Notes under the pieces: generated by a model
Seen by the model: the letters and a program-made list of their open reading frames with translations, nothing else
Database searches by the model: none
What the model was told of the DNA's origin: nothing
Assembly (NCBI RefSeq): GCF_004745645.1
Contig: NZ_SRMB01000002.1
Location: forward strand, 558,001 to 622,000
Reading direction: 5' to 3'
Source of the DNA: Hymenobacter metallicola
GTDB lineage: Bacteria; Bacteroidota; Bacteroidia; Cytophagales; Hymenobacteraceae
DNA: 64,000 nt
Part shown: in pieces, positions 53,291 to 61,499 of the stretch
Layout of the letters: every line of letters begins with the position of its first letter
Position numbering within the stretch: position 1 is the stretch's first letter
Position numbers and translations under genes: made by a program

Positions 53291-54544
53291 TTACTTGCTG
53301 CCGCCTTTCAGGGCCTGCACCGGCTGCAGACGCGACATTTTAAAGGCTGGGTACACCCCCGACAGTACCCCGAAGAACAAGGTCACGAGCAGGGCCCAGC
53401 CGAAAATGCGCCAGTTCAGCCCGAAGTGGGCATAGGCCAGAATCTGGGCGCCCCCGATCAGCTGCAGGGCTACGTAGGCCAGCAGCAGGCCCAACAGGCC
53501 CCCAATGGCGGTCAGGAACACATTTTCGACCAGAAACTGCCCGATTAGCGTGCTGCCGGTAGCCCCAAAGGCCTTGCGCACCCCGATTTCGGAGGACCGC
53601 TCCATAATGCGGCTCACGTTGATATTGACCAGATTCAGAGCTGGCAGCAGCATAAACAGCACGGCCAGGCCAGCCAGAATGGCGTAGAGAATGTGCAGGC
53701 CGTCGGACTTCCGGTCGGTCAGGGGGCTCATGATCTGGCGCGAATACGAGCCCAGCAGGGAGTCGGCGTGCATATCCAGGTACAGCATGATTTTAGGGTC
53801 AGTCAAGGGAATGCGCTTCGCCATCTGGTCGAATTCGGCCTGCACCGCCTTGATATCCCCGCTTGACTTAGCCAGAATAATGGCCGAAAAGTCGCCCGTA
53901 AGGCTTACCTGGTTTAGGTTGTTGGGGCTGGTAGTAAGCGGCACCCAGACGTCGGCGTAGGAGCTGATCCGTATGGCCGCCACATCCTCCACCACGCCCA
54001 TTACCCGAAAATTGGTTTGGTTTACCTCGATCATCTTGCCGACCACGCCCTGGTCAGTACCGAAGTATTTGCGGGCCGTGGTACGGTTGATGACGGCTAC
54101 GTGGGCGGCGGCTTTCACATCGGCTTCCGTAAAGGGCTTGCCTTCGGTGAAGGAGAAGTCGAGCACCTGCCAGAACTGGTCGTCGGTGTACTTCAGGTCC
54201 AGGTCGATGCGGTTGTTGCCCACGTAGCTGGGCGTGGAGTGGAACCGGGAACACAAAGCCACCCGCTCCGGCGTGCGCAGCTTGCGCACGTACTTGTCGA
54301 GGATGTAGTAGCTGGGCGGAGACTGTTGGTTGCCGCCGTCCTTGAACTTGATGTGGACAAAGTCAATAAACAGCATCCGGTCCAGGCGCGCTTCCGGGGC
54401 GTGGGCCCCCACGGCGTGGTCGAACAGGGCCACCACTACCAGCAGCACCATGAGCGTGAAGCTGATGCCAAAGAGGCTGATGAAGGTGAAAAACTTGCGG
54501 CGCAAAAGCACCTTCCAGGCAATTTTGAGGTAACTAAGCAGCAT
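53291..54544 (-). CDS. ABC transporter permease, MacB/FtsX type (1)
   Basis: A 417-residue permease of the same design: N-terminal helix about 17-42, periplasmic domain about 45-280, and three helices about 285-310, 335-360 and 372-395. The signature IMERSSEIGVRKAFGATG precedes the second core helix. The start codon lies inside the end of the ECF sigma factor gene (11-bp overlap), so the two are translationally coupled or at least in one transcript. Confidence 0.92.
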   Translation of the reverse strand: MLLSYLKIAWKVLLRRKFFTFISLFGISFTLMVLLVVVALFDHAVGAHAPEARLDRMLFIDFVHIKFKDGGNQQSPPSYYILDKYVRKLRTPERVALCSRFHSTPSYVGNNRIDLDLKYTDDQFWQVLDFSFTEGKPFTEADVKAAAHVAVINRTTARKYFGTDQGVVGKMIEVNQTNFRVMGVVEDVAAIRISSYADVWVPLTTSPNNLNQVSLTGDFSAIILAKSSGDIKAVQAEFDQMAKRIPLTDPKIMLYLDMHADSLLGSYSRQIMSPLTDRKSDGLHILYAILAGLAVLFMLLPALNLVNINVSRIMERSSEIGVRKAFGATGSTLIGQFLVENVFLTAIGGLLGLLLAYVALQLIGGAQILAYAHFGLNWRIFGWALLVTLFFGVLSGVYPAFKMSRLQPVQALKGGSK

Positions 54545-55121
54545 AAGACTGGGGCTGAAAGGATGAGTGGTGTAGCACGGCTAACTGCCGCTGCAGCAGG
54601 GCGCGGGCTTTGCTAAGCTGGGATTTGGAAGTACCCTCGGAAATACCCAGCAGCGCGGCTATTTCGGGGTGATTGTAACCCTCCACGGCGTAGAGGTTGA
54701 AGACGGTGCGGTAGCCGGCTGGAAGCTGCTGAATCAGGCGGAGCAGGTCGGCCGTGTCGAGGTTGCTTTCGGCCAGGGCTGCAATGGGGGCCACTCCGTC
54801 GTGGCACTCGTCGATATCGACGTGCATAGGCTGCTTGCGGCGCAACTGGCCCAGGGCCTCGTTGATCATGATGCGGCGTACCCAGCCCCGGAAGCTGCCC
54901 TCGTGGCGGTACTGCTCCAGGGCCCGAAACACTTTCACAAAGCCCAGCACCAAGGCTTCCTCGGCGTCTTCCTGGTGGCGCAGGTAGCGCAGGCACACCC
55001 CGAGCATGGCCGGGGCCAGCCGCTCGTAGAGCACTTTCTGGGCGCGGGGGTTGCCGCGGCGGCACTCGTTTAGGAGGTCGGTTTCCGAAAGCAGAGACAG
55101 AGAAGAAAGCACAGTTGCCAT
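54534..55121 (-). CDS. ECF-type sigma factor inside the ABC transporter operon
   Basis: A 195-residue sigma-70 family protein with region 2 (EDAEEALVLGFVKVFRALEQYRHEG, FRGWVRRIMINEALGQLRRK) and region 4 (YRTVFNLYAVEGYNHPEIAALLGISEGTSKSQLSKARALLQ). It sits 40 bp after the ABC ATPase gene and its 3' end overlaps the permease gene by 11 bp. No anti-sigma factor gene is present. An ECF factor in an operon whose promoter looks sigma-54 dependent suggests two-layer control. Confidence 0.92.
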   Translation of the reverse strand: MATVLSSLSLLSETDLLNECRRGNPRAQKVLYERLAPAMLGVCLRYLRHQEDAEEALVLGFVKVFRALEQYRHEGSFRGWVRRIMINEALGQLRRKQPMHVDIDECHDGVAPIAALAESNLDTADLLRLIQQLPAGYRTVFNLYAVEGYNHPEIAALLGISEGTSKSQLSKARALLQRQLAVLHHSSFQPQSYAA

Positions 55122-55161
55122 GATGCTAAAAAAGAAAGGCGGGAGGCGAAAAAAAGAGGGA

Positions 55162-55905
55162 TTAGCTAACCTGACTGCCGTCGAAGAAGCGGATAACCCG
55201 CTCGGTTTTCAGGGCCTGCTGCTCGTCGTGGGTTACCATGATGATGGTCACGCCGTCGTTGCGGTTGAGGCCCAGCAGCAGGTCCATGATTTCCTCGCCC
55301 ATCACCGAATCGAGGTTGCCGGTGGGTTCGTCGGCCAAGATCAGCTCAGGGTTGCCGGCCAGGGCCCGGGCAATGGCCACGCGCTGACGCTGCCCACCCG
55401 AAAGCTGGCTGGGGAAGTGGTTGGTGCGGGCGCTCAGGCCCACTTTGTCGAGGGCGGCGTGGGCGCGCTGCCGGCGTTCCTTGCCGCTCACGCTGCTGCG
55501 GTAGAGCAGGGGCAGCTCCACGTTGTCGAGCACCGAGAGGTCGTTGATGAGGTGGTAGCTCTGGAAGACGAAGCCGATTTTCTGGTTGCGCAGGTGGGCC
55601 AGCTCCTTGTCGGAGTAGGACGTGACGGGGCGGCCCGCAATTTCGACCTGGCCCGAGGAAGGCTCGTCGAGCAGGCCCATGATGCTGAGCAAGGTCGATT
55701 TGCCGCAGCCCGAGGGCCCCATAATCGAGACAAACTCGCCCTTATTGATGGTCAGGTTCACGCGGTTCAGGGCCACGGTTTCGATGGTTTTGGTCTGGTA
55801 GACCTTCTCGATATCCGTGAGCTTAATCATGGGGGTAGTGGGGGCCGCAGCCACCCCAATTTCGGAGGAAGCAAACAGGTTGCCGGGCGCAGTCGTGGAA
55901 TTCAT
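55162..55905 (-). CDS. ABC transporter ATP-binding protein, MacB/LolD type
   Basis: A 247-residue ATPase with Walker A GPSGCGKST, signature LSGGQRQRVAIARAL, Walker B LILADEPTGNLD and the H-loop histidine in MVTHDEQQA. It powers the two permeases downstream. The first 25 residues (MNSTTAPGNLF...) are low-complexity and not family-like, so an ATG at 55830 (MIKLTDIEKVYQTK) is an equally good start. First gene of the six-gene operon; the sigma-54-like promoter is about 100 bp upstream. Confidence 0.93.
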   Translation of the reverse strand: MNSTTAPGNLFASSEIGVAAAPTTPMIKLTDIEKVYQTKTIETVALNRVNLTINKGEFVSIMGPSGCGKSTLLSIMGLLDEPSSGQVEIAGRPVTSYSDKELAHLRNQKIGFVFQSYHLINDLSVLDNVELPLLYRSSVSGKERRQRAHAALDKVGLSARTNHFPSQLSGGQRQRVAIARALAGNPELILADEPTGNLDSVMGEEIMDLLLGLNRNDGVTIIMVTHDEQQALKTERVIRFFDGSQVS

Positions 55906-56005
55906 GGGCTGGAGCAGTGTAGGGTCGATGGAACGTTTGAGAAGAAGTGGCCAGCTGTCCGTGTCCGTTTTTGTGGGGCAAGCCGGCTGGTTCTACTACA
56001 AATAC

Positions 56006-56020
56006 CCAATGCCTGTGCCA
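56006..56020 (-). promoter_or_regulatory. Sigma-54-like promoter of the ABC transporter operon
   Basis: On the minus strand TGGCAC (56015-56020), 5 bp, then TTGG (56006-56009). This matches the -24/-12 pattern TGGCAC-N5-TTGC except for the last base. The same variant and spacing occurs before the membrane fusion protein gene. Confidence 0.7.
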
Positions 56021-56084
56021 ACTTTATAAATAACTGTATTACAAATAATTACACGCAAATACCGAAAATAGACCAACCAAAATA

Positions 56085-56113
56085 TTGTCCGGAATCGGAC
56101 AAGGTGTTCGAAA
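56085..56113 (-). promoter_or_regulatory. Activator-binding element of the ABC transporter operon
   Basis: TTGTCCG-GAAT-CGGACAA (perfect 7-bp arms) followed by TGTTCGAAA; the palindrome's first base is 65 bp from the outer edge of the -24 box. The element at 61328 has the same parts at the same spacing. Probable binding site of the NtrC-type regulator encoded in this operon. Confidence 0.7.
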
Positions 56114-56182
56114 ATGAAAGCTCCGTTGTGCGTTTCTGAACGCACACCCCGATTTCTCCCTTTTGGGCTCCGCCCAGAACGC

Positions 56183-56211
56183 AAAAAAGCCGGACAAACA
56201 GGCCGGCTTTT
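56183..56211 (-). terminator. Terminator of the YWKNH-motif lipoprotein gene
   Basis: AAAAGCCGG and CCGGCTTTT pair across a 9-base loop, with six Ts on the minus strand side; it isolates the lipoprotein gene from the ABC operon promoter downstream. Confidence 0.75.
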
Positions 56212-56262
56212 GTGGTTGATTGTTGTAGTAGCAGCCCGGTTGCCGGACCACTCGTGCGGGGG

Positions 56263-57414
56263 TTAGTTGCAGTGGTTGGAGTTGTTGTAGGCATCCAGAG
56301 CAGTAACTAGGGCGCTGGTCTGAGCCGTGGTGAGAGTACCGCCAAACAGGCTGCGGTTACCGATTAAGGCATCGGCCTGGGCAATGGTCGTCTGAATAGC
56401 CGGGTCATTATCCAGGGCCACATTCAGCTTGGCCGCAATAAGCTGGTGGGCCAGGGCAATGAGGCCATTGCCTTTCACGGGGGTCTTGAGCACGTCTAGC
56501 AGCTGCGCTTTGGTGTACGACTTGAGCGGATTGGCCGTGCCGATGGTCAGGCTGCTCACGGGCCAGCTTTCGGGGTGATTTTTCCAGTAGCCCTGGGTGT
56601 AGTTGCAGTGTAGGGGCTGGGGGCGGCAAAACTCCAGGTTGTCAATCCCAATCGAGCCGATGATATTCACCCTGATAAAGCCCACATTCGGCGTGTTGCC
56701 CAGGCTGAGGCGGGCTACCCCGTTGGAGCCGGTATTTACAAAAGGCACGGTCGTAAGCAGGGTGCCGCCGGCCATAGGGTTTGCCGTCCACAGCTCCACG
56801 CTGCCGCCTTCATTCTCGCCCTGCGGCGGAGCCAGCGTCTCGGCGTCAATGATGGTCAGGCCCGAGGCCGTAATGGCGCCCATGGTGCTAAAGTCGAACG
56901 TGACGTAGCCGCGGCCATCGTCGTCATTGGGCTGCCCCCAGATAAAGTCCTGAATCACCAGGATGTTGCCCAAGGGCACCTTGTTGGTTGCCGCGCCGCC
57001 GGCTCCCCGACCGTAGCCGCCGTAGAGCTCATTGGGCGTGCCCAAGTCGAGGTCTTCGGCAGCATTCTGGAAGGGGTCCCAACCTCCGTACGATTGGCTG
57101 CTTGGCCCGGGAGGTGTCGTGCTGGACGATTCAAAGACGATGGCCGCGACCGGCTGGCTTGGGTAGTTGGCATTGTAGCTGGTCATGGCAATGGGGCCAG
57201 CGTTGCCGGCGCTGGTTACCGACGACAGCAGGCCGCCGAATCCGGTGAAGCCGCTGTAACGCTCAAAGTCAATTACATCGCAGCCAGGCGCAACTGCGGG
57301 TGCTTTTGCTACCAAGTTGGAGCCTGGGGTGGCGCTGGGTGCCAGATCGGTTTTCTGGCAGCTTACAGCCAGCAGCGAGGCAGCAGCTACAGCAAGTACT
57401 ATTCTGTTTTTCAT
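56263..57414 (-). CDS. Secreted lipoprotein with C-terminal YWKNH-motif domain
   Basis: A 383-residue protein with a lipoprotein signal (AAASLLAVSCQK, cysteine at about 19). Residues about 45-265 form a beta-rich region beginning CDVIDFERYSG and containing GYVTFDFSTMGAITASGLTI, a pattern of secreted carbohydrate-binding-like or VPLPA-type domains. The C-terminal about 110 residues start with HCNYTQGYWKNHPESWP, a motif found in many secreted bacterial proteins of unknown role. It lies between the two halves of the export system on the same strand but has its own terminator. Function unknown. Confidence 0.75.
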   Translation of the reverse strand: MKNRIVLAVAAASLLAVSCQKTDLAPSATPGSNLVAKAPAVAPGCDVIDFERYSGFTGFGGLLSSVTSAGNAGPIAMTSYNANYPSQPVAAIVFESSSTTPPGPSSQSYGGWDPFQNAAEDLDLGTPNELYGGYGRGAGGAATNKVPLGNILVIQDFIWGQPNDDDGRGYVTFDFSTMGAITASGLTIIDAETLAPPQGENEGGSVELWTANPMAGGTLLTTVPFVNTGSNGVARLSLGNTPNVGFIRVNIIGSIGIDNLEFCRPQPLHCNYTQGYWKNHPESWPVSSLTIGTANPLKSYTKAQLLDVLKTPVKGNGLIALAHQLIAAKLNVALDNDPAIQTTIAQADALIGNRSLFGGTLTTAQTSALVTALDAYNNSNHCN

Positions 57415-57798
57415 AAGGTGTGGGATTTGAAGTGAGAATGGTTTACTGACACGGGCAGCAGTGGATTTGAGTAAGGCAGCAAAAGCAGCGAGGGGGAAGA
57501 AGCAGTACTTAATATAGGTAAAATATAAACTAAAATTAGAATTATACCTAATTTACCACTAAAACGCCTCTCTATCCGCCCAAACTCACTATCCGGTAGG
57601 TACCGGTACGCCGTTCCACCAGGAAAAAATCAGCCCGGTTGGCCCTCTGGGCAGCCGCTCAGCTCAGGGCTCTAAGGTTTCTGCGGAAGCGGCCTACCAA
57701 GCCTCGACAACCGGCCATGGGCAGGTTTCAGGTTTTAATTGACTTAAAAACCCCTATCTTATATCTACTTAGTATTCACCGACCTAAACCCATTTCTC
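57415..57798. other. Divergent intergenic region
   Basis: No gene seen. About 57505-57570 is AT-rich with short inverted words (TAGGT and ACCTA about 40 bp apart) and is the likely promoter zone of the YWKNH lipoprotein gene. A second AT-rich stretch at 57735-57775 precedes the SnoaL-like gene. No exact TAnnTTTG box. Confidence 0.4.
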
Positions 57799-58200
57799 AT
57801 GCCCACCACAGCCACTAGTATCCGCGACGAAATCCGGCGTGCCAACGACACGTTCGAAGCCAGCTTCGAGCGGGGCGATGCCGCCGCCATTGCCGACCTC
57901 TATACGACTGCCAGCGTGCTGTTGCCCACGGGCATGGAGCCTATCGAAGGGCCCCAAGGCATTCAGGCGTTCTGGCAGGGGGCTATGAGCATGGGCGTCA
58001 AACAGGTCAAGCTCAAAACCCGTGACATTGAGGAGCTGGAAGACACGGCCATCGAACTAGGCAGCTACACTCTCTTCGACGAAAACCACCAACCCATGGA
58101 CCAGGGCAAGTACTTGGTAGTCTGGAAAGAGCAGCAAGGACATTGGAAGCTCCACCAGGATATCTGGAATACCAACCTCCCCGCCCCGGCCGCCGCTTAA
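57799..58200 (+). CDS. SnoaL-like / DUF4440 small protein
   Basis: A 133-residue NTF2-fold protein: N-terminal helix (IRDEIRRANDTFEASFERGDA), AIADLYTTASVLLPTG, GPQGIQAFWQGAMSMG, and the closing strands YLVVWKEQQGHWKLHQDIWN. This is the pattern of the YybH/SgcJ-type DUF4440 group. Catalytic residues vary in this superfamily and none can be assigned. No signal peptide. It is the only plus-strand gene inside the export locus and has a strong terminator shared with the TolC gene. Confidence 0.85.
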   Translation: MPTTATSIRDEIRRANDTFEASFERGDAAAIADLYTTASVLLPTGMEPIEGPQGIQAFWQGAMSMGVKQVKLKTRDIEELEDTAIELGSYTLFDENHQPMDQGKYLVVWKEQQGHWKLHQDIWNTNLPAPAAA

Positions 58201-58273
58201 AAGCATCTGGAACCACTAGCCCGTGGCATGGCGAGCAGCGCCAATCCGGCCGCTGCACTTTGCGCAATGTTCT

Positions 58274-58322
58274 AACCCGAAAAGCCCCTTACTACACGCA
58301 GCAGTAAGGGGCTTTTCGGGTT
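58274..58322. terminator. Bidirectional terminator between SnoaL-like and TolC-like genes
   Basis: Perfect 20-bp arms (AACCCGAAAAGCCCCTTACT) around a 9-base loop lie between the convergent genes. Confidence 0.9.
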
Positions 58323-58474
58323 AAGATTGGGACTTACTTCGCAGATGACGGATAGCCTTGTGCGGCCTTACAGAAGGCAACAGCGAAGAGGCTGGGTAAA
58401 CACTTGGGAGCAACGCCGCTTATTCCATGGAAATACCCTTTCCCTGGCCTAAACACAGATTTTGCCTGCTCTCC

Positions 58475-59953
58475 CTACCGAGCAGCAGCCAACAGCGGCT
58501 CCTGGCGCTCGAAGTCGTAGAGGGTGAGGGCCCGCAGGCGGTAGCGGGCTACCCAGCAGGCCCGCAGCGCGGCAATGTAGGCCCGCTTGGCCTGGTCTTT
58601 TTCCGACAAGGCAATGTTGAGGTCGGTCAGGCTGATGCGGCCCACCTGGTAAGTAGCCCGGGCAATGGCGTACCGCCGCTGGGCCAACGAATCGGCCTGG
58701 GCCGAGAGTTGCAGCTGCTCGTGTAGGCTGCCAAGCTGCGCGGCCTGGGTTACGACGCTTTGCTCGAACGTGTTCTGCTCCTGCATCACCGTCTGCTCGA
58801 CTTGCTGCCGGTTCAGCTCGGCGGTTTTCACAATGGATTTCTGCCGGCCCCAATCAACCAGCGGCATAGCAAAGGCCAGGCTTACCTGCTGCTGGTTTTG
58901 CGGGTTGTTGTAGGTCGACCAGAAATTCGACGCACTGTTCACGTAGCCCAGGTTGGCGACCAGCGTGGCCTGCAAGCCCGTAGTGCCTTTGGCCAGGGCC
59001 ACTTCACTTTCGGCCTGCAGCAGCCGACGGCGGAAAGCCAGTGTCTCGCGGCGGTTTTGCCGGGCCTGGGCCAGGGCTTGCTCGGTGCCGATGCTGAGCT
59101 TGGCGGTGGCCTCCGGAATGGTAAGCTGCAGGGCTTCTGCCGACAAGCTCGTGTAGCTCTGCAAGTCTACGGCGGCATTCTGCGCCGCCAGGTTGGCCTG
59201 GCCCAGGGCCCGCCGCGAGTTGAGCAGGTTGAGCTCCAGCAGCAGCAGGTCGCTCTGGGAAAGGCGGCCCAGCTGAAACCGCTCCTTTCCCAGACGCAGC
59301 ATTTCCTCATTGGCCTGCACGTTCTGGCGGGCCACATCCGCATTCACTTGCTGCAGCAGCACGTCGAAATACAACTCCGTAACGCGCTGGGCAATGTTTT
59401 CGCGCTCTTCCACGTACTGCCGGCTCGATTCTTCGTAGCGCAGGGGCTCGATCTTGCGGGCCCAGCGCAGGCTGTTGTAGCGCCCGATGGGCTGACTCAG
59501 GCCAATGCCGAAGGGCTGGTTGTTATACATCCGCTCCCGGCTGTTGAAGTCGTCGAAGCGTTGTACCCCCGAGCTAATGGAGAGTTGCCCGCCGGTCAGG
59601 CCGATGGCCTGGGTCATGGTCACGCCCACGGTGGCGTTGTTGTAGCGTACCGGCCGAAAACCCGTGTTGCCATCGGGCTGCACTACGGCCGTGATTTCGC
59701 GGCGGAAGTTGGGCACGGTGCCCTGCAAAGCCAGCTGGGGCCGGTAGTTCGACTGGTACGTGCGGTACTGCCAGTAGCTGGTTTCGCGGTTGGTTACGGC
59801 CTGCTTGGCAATGGACGACTGAGCCAGGGCCAGGTCTATTACCTGATTCAGGCTCAGAGCCGGCTTGGTTTGGGCCCAGGCCGAGCTGCTCAGCAGCAGG
59901 CCACTGAGGCAGCTCAGCCCTATTTTCATCCGGAGAGGAAAAATCGTTTTCAT
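58475..59953 (-). CDS. TolC-family outer-membrane efflux protein
   Basis: A 492-residue protein. Signal peptide about 1-28, then the double helical-hairpin arrangement of TolC proteins: LSLNQVIDLALAQS, YRPQLALQGTVPNF, ERENIAQRVTELYFDVLLQQ, RFQLGRLSQSDLLLLELNLLNSRR, and near the end the mirrored YQVGRISLTDLNIALSEKDQAKRAYIAAL. It forms the outer-membrane tunnel for the ABC exporter; the membrane fusion protein gene is 10 bp upstream in the same operon. Confidence 0.95.
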   Translation of the reverse strand: MKTIFPLRMKIGLSCLSGLLLSSSAWAQTKPALSLNQVIDLALAQSSIAKQAVTNRETSYWQYRTYQSNYRPQLALQGTVPNFRREITAVVQPDGNTGFRPVRYNNATVGVTMTQAIGLTGGQLSISSGVQRFDDFNSRERMYNNQPFGIGLSQPIGRYNSLRWARKIEPLRYEESSRQYVEERENIAQRVTELYFDVLLQQVNADVARQNVQANEEMLRLGKERFQLGRLSQSDLLLLELNLLNSRRALGQANLAAQNAAVDLQSYTSLSAEALQLTIPEATAKLSIGTEQALAQARQNRRETLAFRRRLLQAESEVALAKGTTGLQATLVANLGYVNSASNFWSTYNNPQNQQQVSLAFAMPLVDWGRQKSIVKTAELNRQQVEQTVMQEQNTFEQSVVTQAAQLGSLHEQLQLSAQADSLAQRRYAIARATYQVGRISLTDLNIALSEKDQAKRAYIAALRACWVARYRLRALTLYDFERQEPLLAAAR

Positions 59954-59963
59954 AGCGCGTCGC

Positions 59964-61211
59964 CTAGTTTTTGATGGTCAGGGAAGGCGTGTCGGTGTAT
60001 TGCTTCAGCTCGCTGAGCACGATTTCGTCGCCGGGCTGCAGGCCGCCGACCACCTGCACGTAATCGAAGTTGCTGTCGCCGAAGCGCACGGTGCGCTGCT
60101 CGGCTTTGTCGTTGTTCACCACGAATACTTTCTGCTCCTTACCGCCCTGGTAGAAGGGGCCGTTTTTGACCCGCACCACCCCGTGGTTGGCCTTGGTTAC
60201 CACAAACACATCAGTCCGCAGGTTGGCCCGCAGCACCGGATGGTGGTCTTCGACCAGCTTGGCGTAAAACGTTACCACGCCTTTGTCGACGGCCGGGCTA
60301 ATGCTAGTGACGGTGCCCCGCAAATCGGTGCTATTCACCCGGACCACGACCGGGTCGCCCAGGTGCAGGGCATCGGCATAGGTATCCGAAATCGTGGCCC
60401 GCACCCGGAAGCGGCTTAGGTCGGCCACCCGGGCCAGGGCGTCGCCTTGGTTTACAGTGCTGCCAATATCCTCGTTTACCCAGGTCAGCACGCCGGGTTG
60501 CTGGGTGCTGATGTTGGCCTGGGCCAGCTTGCCGGCCAGCTCCGTGATGCTGCGGTTTTGAATCTGCATGGTAAAGCCCAGTTCGCGCACGTCGGCGGCG
60601 TTGGCGGCGCGCTGGTTGCGAATCTGCTCCCCCAGGCGCTGCAGCTCCAGCTGGGCCACTTTCAGGTTAAGCTCGGCCTGCCGCACGCTCTCGGCCGTCC
60701 CCCCCCCGATTTTGAGCAGGTATTGTTCGTCGCGTAGGGTCGACTGCAGGCTGCGCACCTTTACCTGCTGCACTTTTTCCTGCGACTCCAGGTCGTTCAG
60801 GGCTTTTTCCAGGGTGAGCTGCAGCTGCCCGTTCTTGTTGCGATTCTGCTGCTGCTCATCCTGGAGCTTAGCCAGGGCCGTACTGGTCAGGTCCTTGTCG
60901 AGCTCCACAATGGTCTGGCCGGGCCGCACCTTCTCCCCCACCTGCAGCGCCACACGCCGAATAGTGCTCTGAATGGGACTGGTAATGACAGCCTCGTGCC
61001 CAGGAATAATCAGGCCCGAAGCGGTCAGGGACGCCTCTACGTCGCCGACTTCAACCCGGGCGGTCAGAAGTTGGTCGCGCTGCACGCTGGGTTGCAGCAC
61101 CGAGCGAAAGGCTACTAGGGCCGCTACGGCCAGCGCCAAGCCAGCTACGGCTATAATCCAGCGCCGGCGTTGGCGGCGGGAGTGAGTGGCGGGGGAAATT
61201 GCTCTGTCCAT
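59964..61211 (-). CDS. Membrane fusion protein (HlyD/MacA type)
   Basis: A 415-residue periplasmic adaptor. One N-terminal membrane anchor (about 18-36), a split lipoyl domain (SPIQSTIRRVALQVGEKVRPGQTIVELD and the later LTWVNEDIGSTVNQGDALARVADL), between them a long coiled coil (about 100-190, many K/Q/E), and a beta-barrel/membrane-proximal end. It would bridge the MacB-type permeases and TolC. First gene of its operon; a sigma-54-like promoter and activator element lie upstream. Confidence 0.93.
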   Translation of the reverse strand: MDRAISPATHSRRQRRRWIIAVAGLALAVAALVAFRSVLQPSVQRDQLLTARVEVGDVEASLTASGLIIPGHEAVITSPIQSTIRRVALQVGEKVRPGQTIVELDKDLTSTALAKLQDEQQQNRNKNGQLQLTLEKALNDLESQEKVQQVKVRSLQSTLRDEQYLLKIGGGTAESVRQAELNLKVAQLELQRLGEQIRNQRAANAADVRELGFTMQIQNRSITELAGKLAQANISTQQPGVLTWVNEDIGSTVNQGDALARVADLSRFRVRATISDTYADALHLGDPVVVRVNSTDLRGTVTSISPAVDKGVVTFYAKLVEDHHPVLRANLRTDVFVVTKANHGVVRVKNGPFYQGGKEQKVFVVNNDKAEQRTVRFGDSNFDYVQVVGGLQPGDEIVLSELKQYTDTPSLTIKN

Positions 61212-61248
61212 TTTCGTGCAGAAAGGTGGTGGTTTCCTGTACTACTAG

Positions 61249-61263
61249 CCAAGAGGCGTGCCA
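61249..61263 (-). promoter_or_regulatory. Sigma-54-like promoter of the membrane fusion protein-TolC operon
   Basis: On the minus strand TGGCAC (61258-61263), 5 bp, TTGG (61249-61252), 38 bp before the start codon. Same sequence class and spacing as the promoter at 56006. Confidence 0.7.
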
Positions 61264-61327
61264 TTCGATTAATTATCTATTAATCAATAGGTTACAACCA
61301 GATACCAAACAACTCAGTCCCAAAACT

Positions 61328-61356
61328 TTGTCCAGAAATGGACATTCTGTTCGAAA
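61328..61356 (-). promoter_or_regulatory. Activator-binding element of the membrane fusion protein-TolC operon
   Basis: TGTCCA-GAAA-TGGACA dyad (within 61328-61345) followed by TGTTCGAAA (61348-61356). Its distance to the -24 box (65 bp) equals that of the element at 56085. Confidence 0.7.
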
Positions 61357-61410
61357 CCGGAAAGCGCGGTGCCCACTCCCGCGCCAGACGATTCTCACCC
61401 AGGAAAGAAT

Positions 61411-61447
61411 AAAAAAACCGCCCCTTGTGCCAGGCACAAGGGGCGGT
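61411..61447 (-). terminator. Terminator of the PID-CTERM-like gene
   Basis: ACCGCCCCTTGTGCC and its complement pair almost without a loop; on the minus strand seven Ts follow. Confidence 0.8.
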
Positions 61448-61499
61448 ATCAGCAGCTACCGGCTACGGCGTAGTACACGCCCGCCGGCATTGGGTTCGA

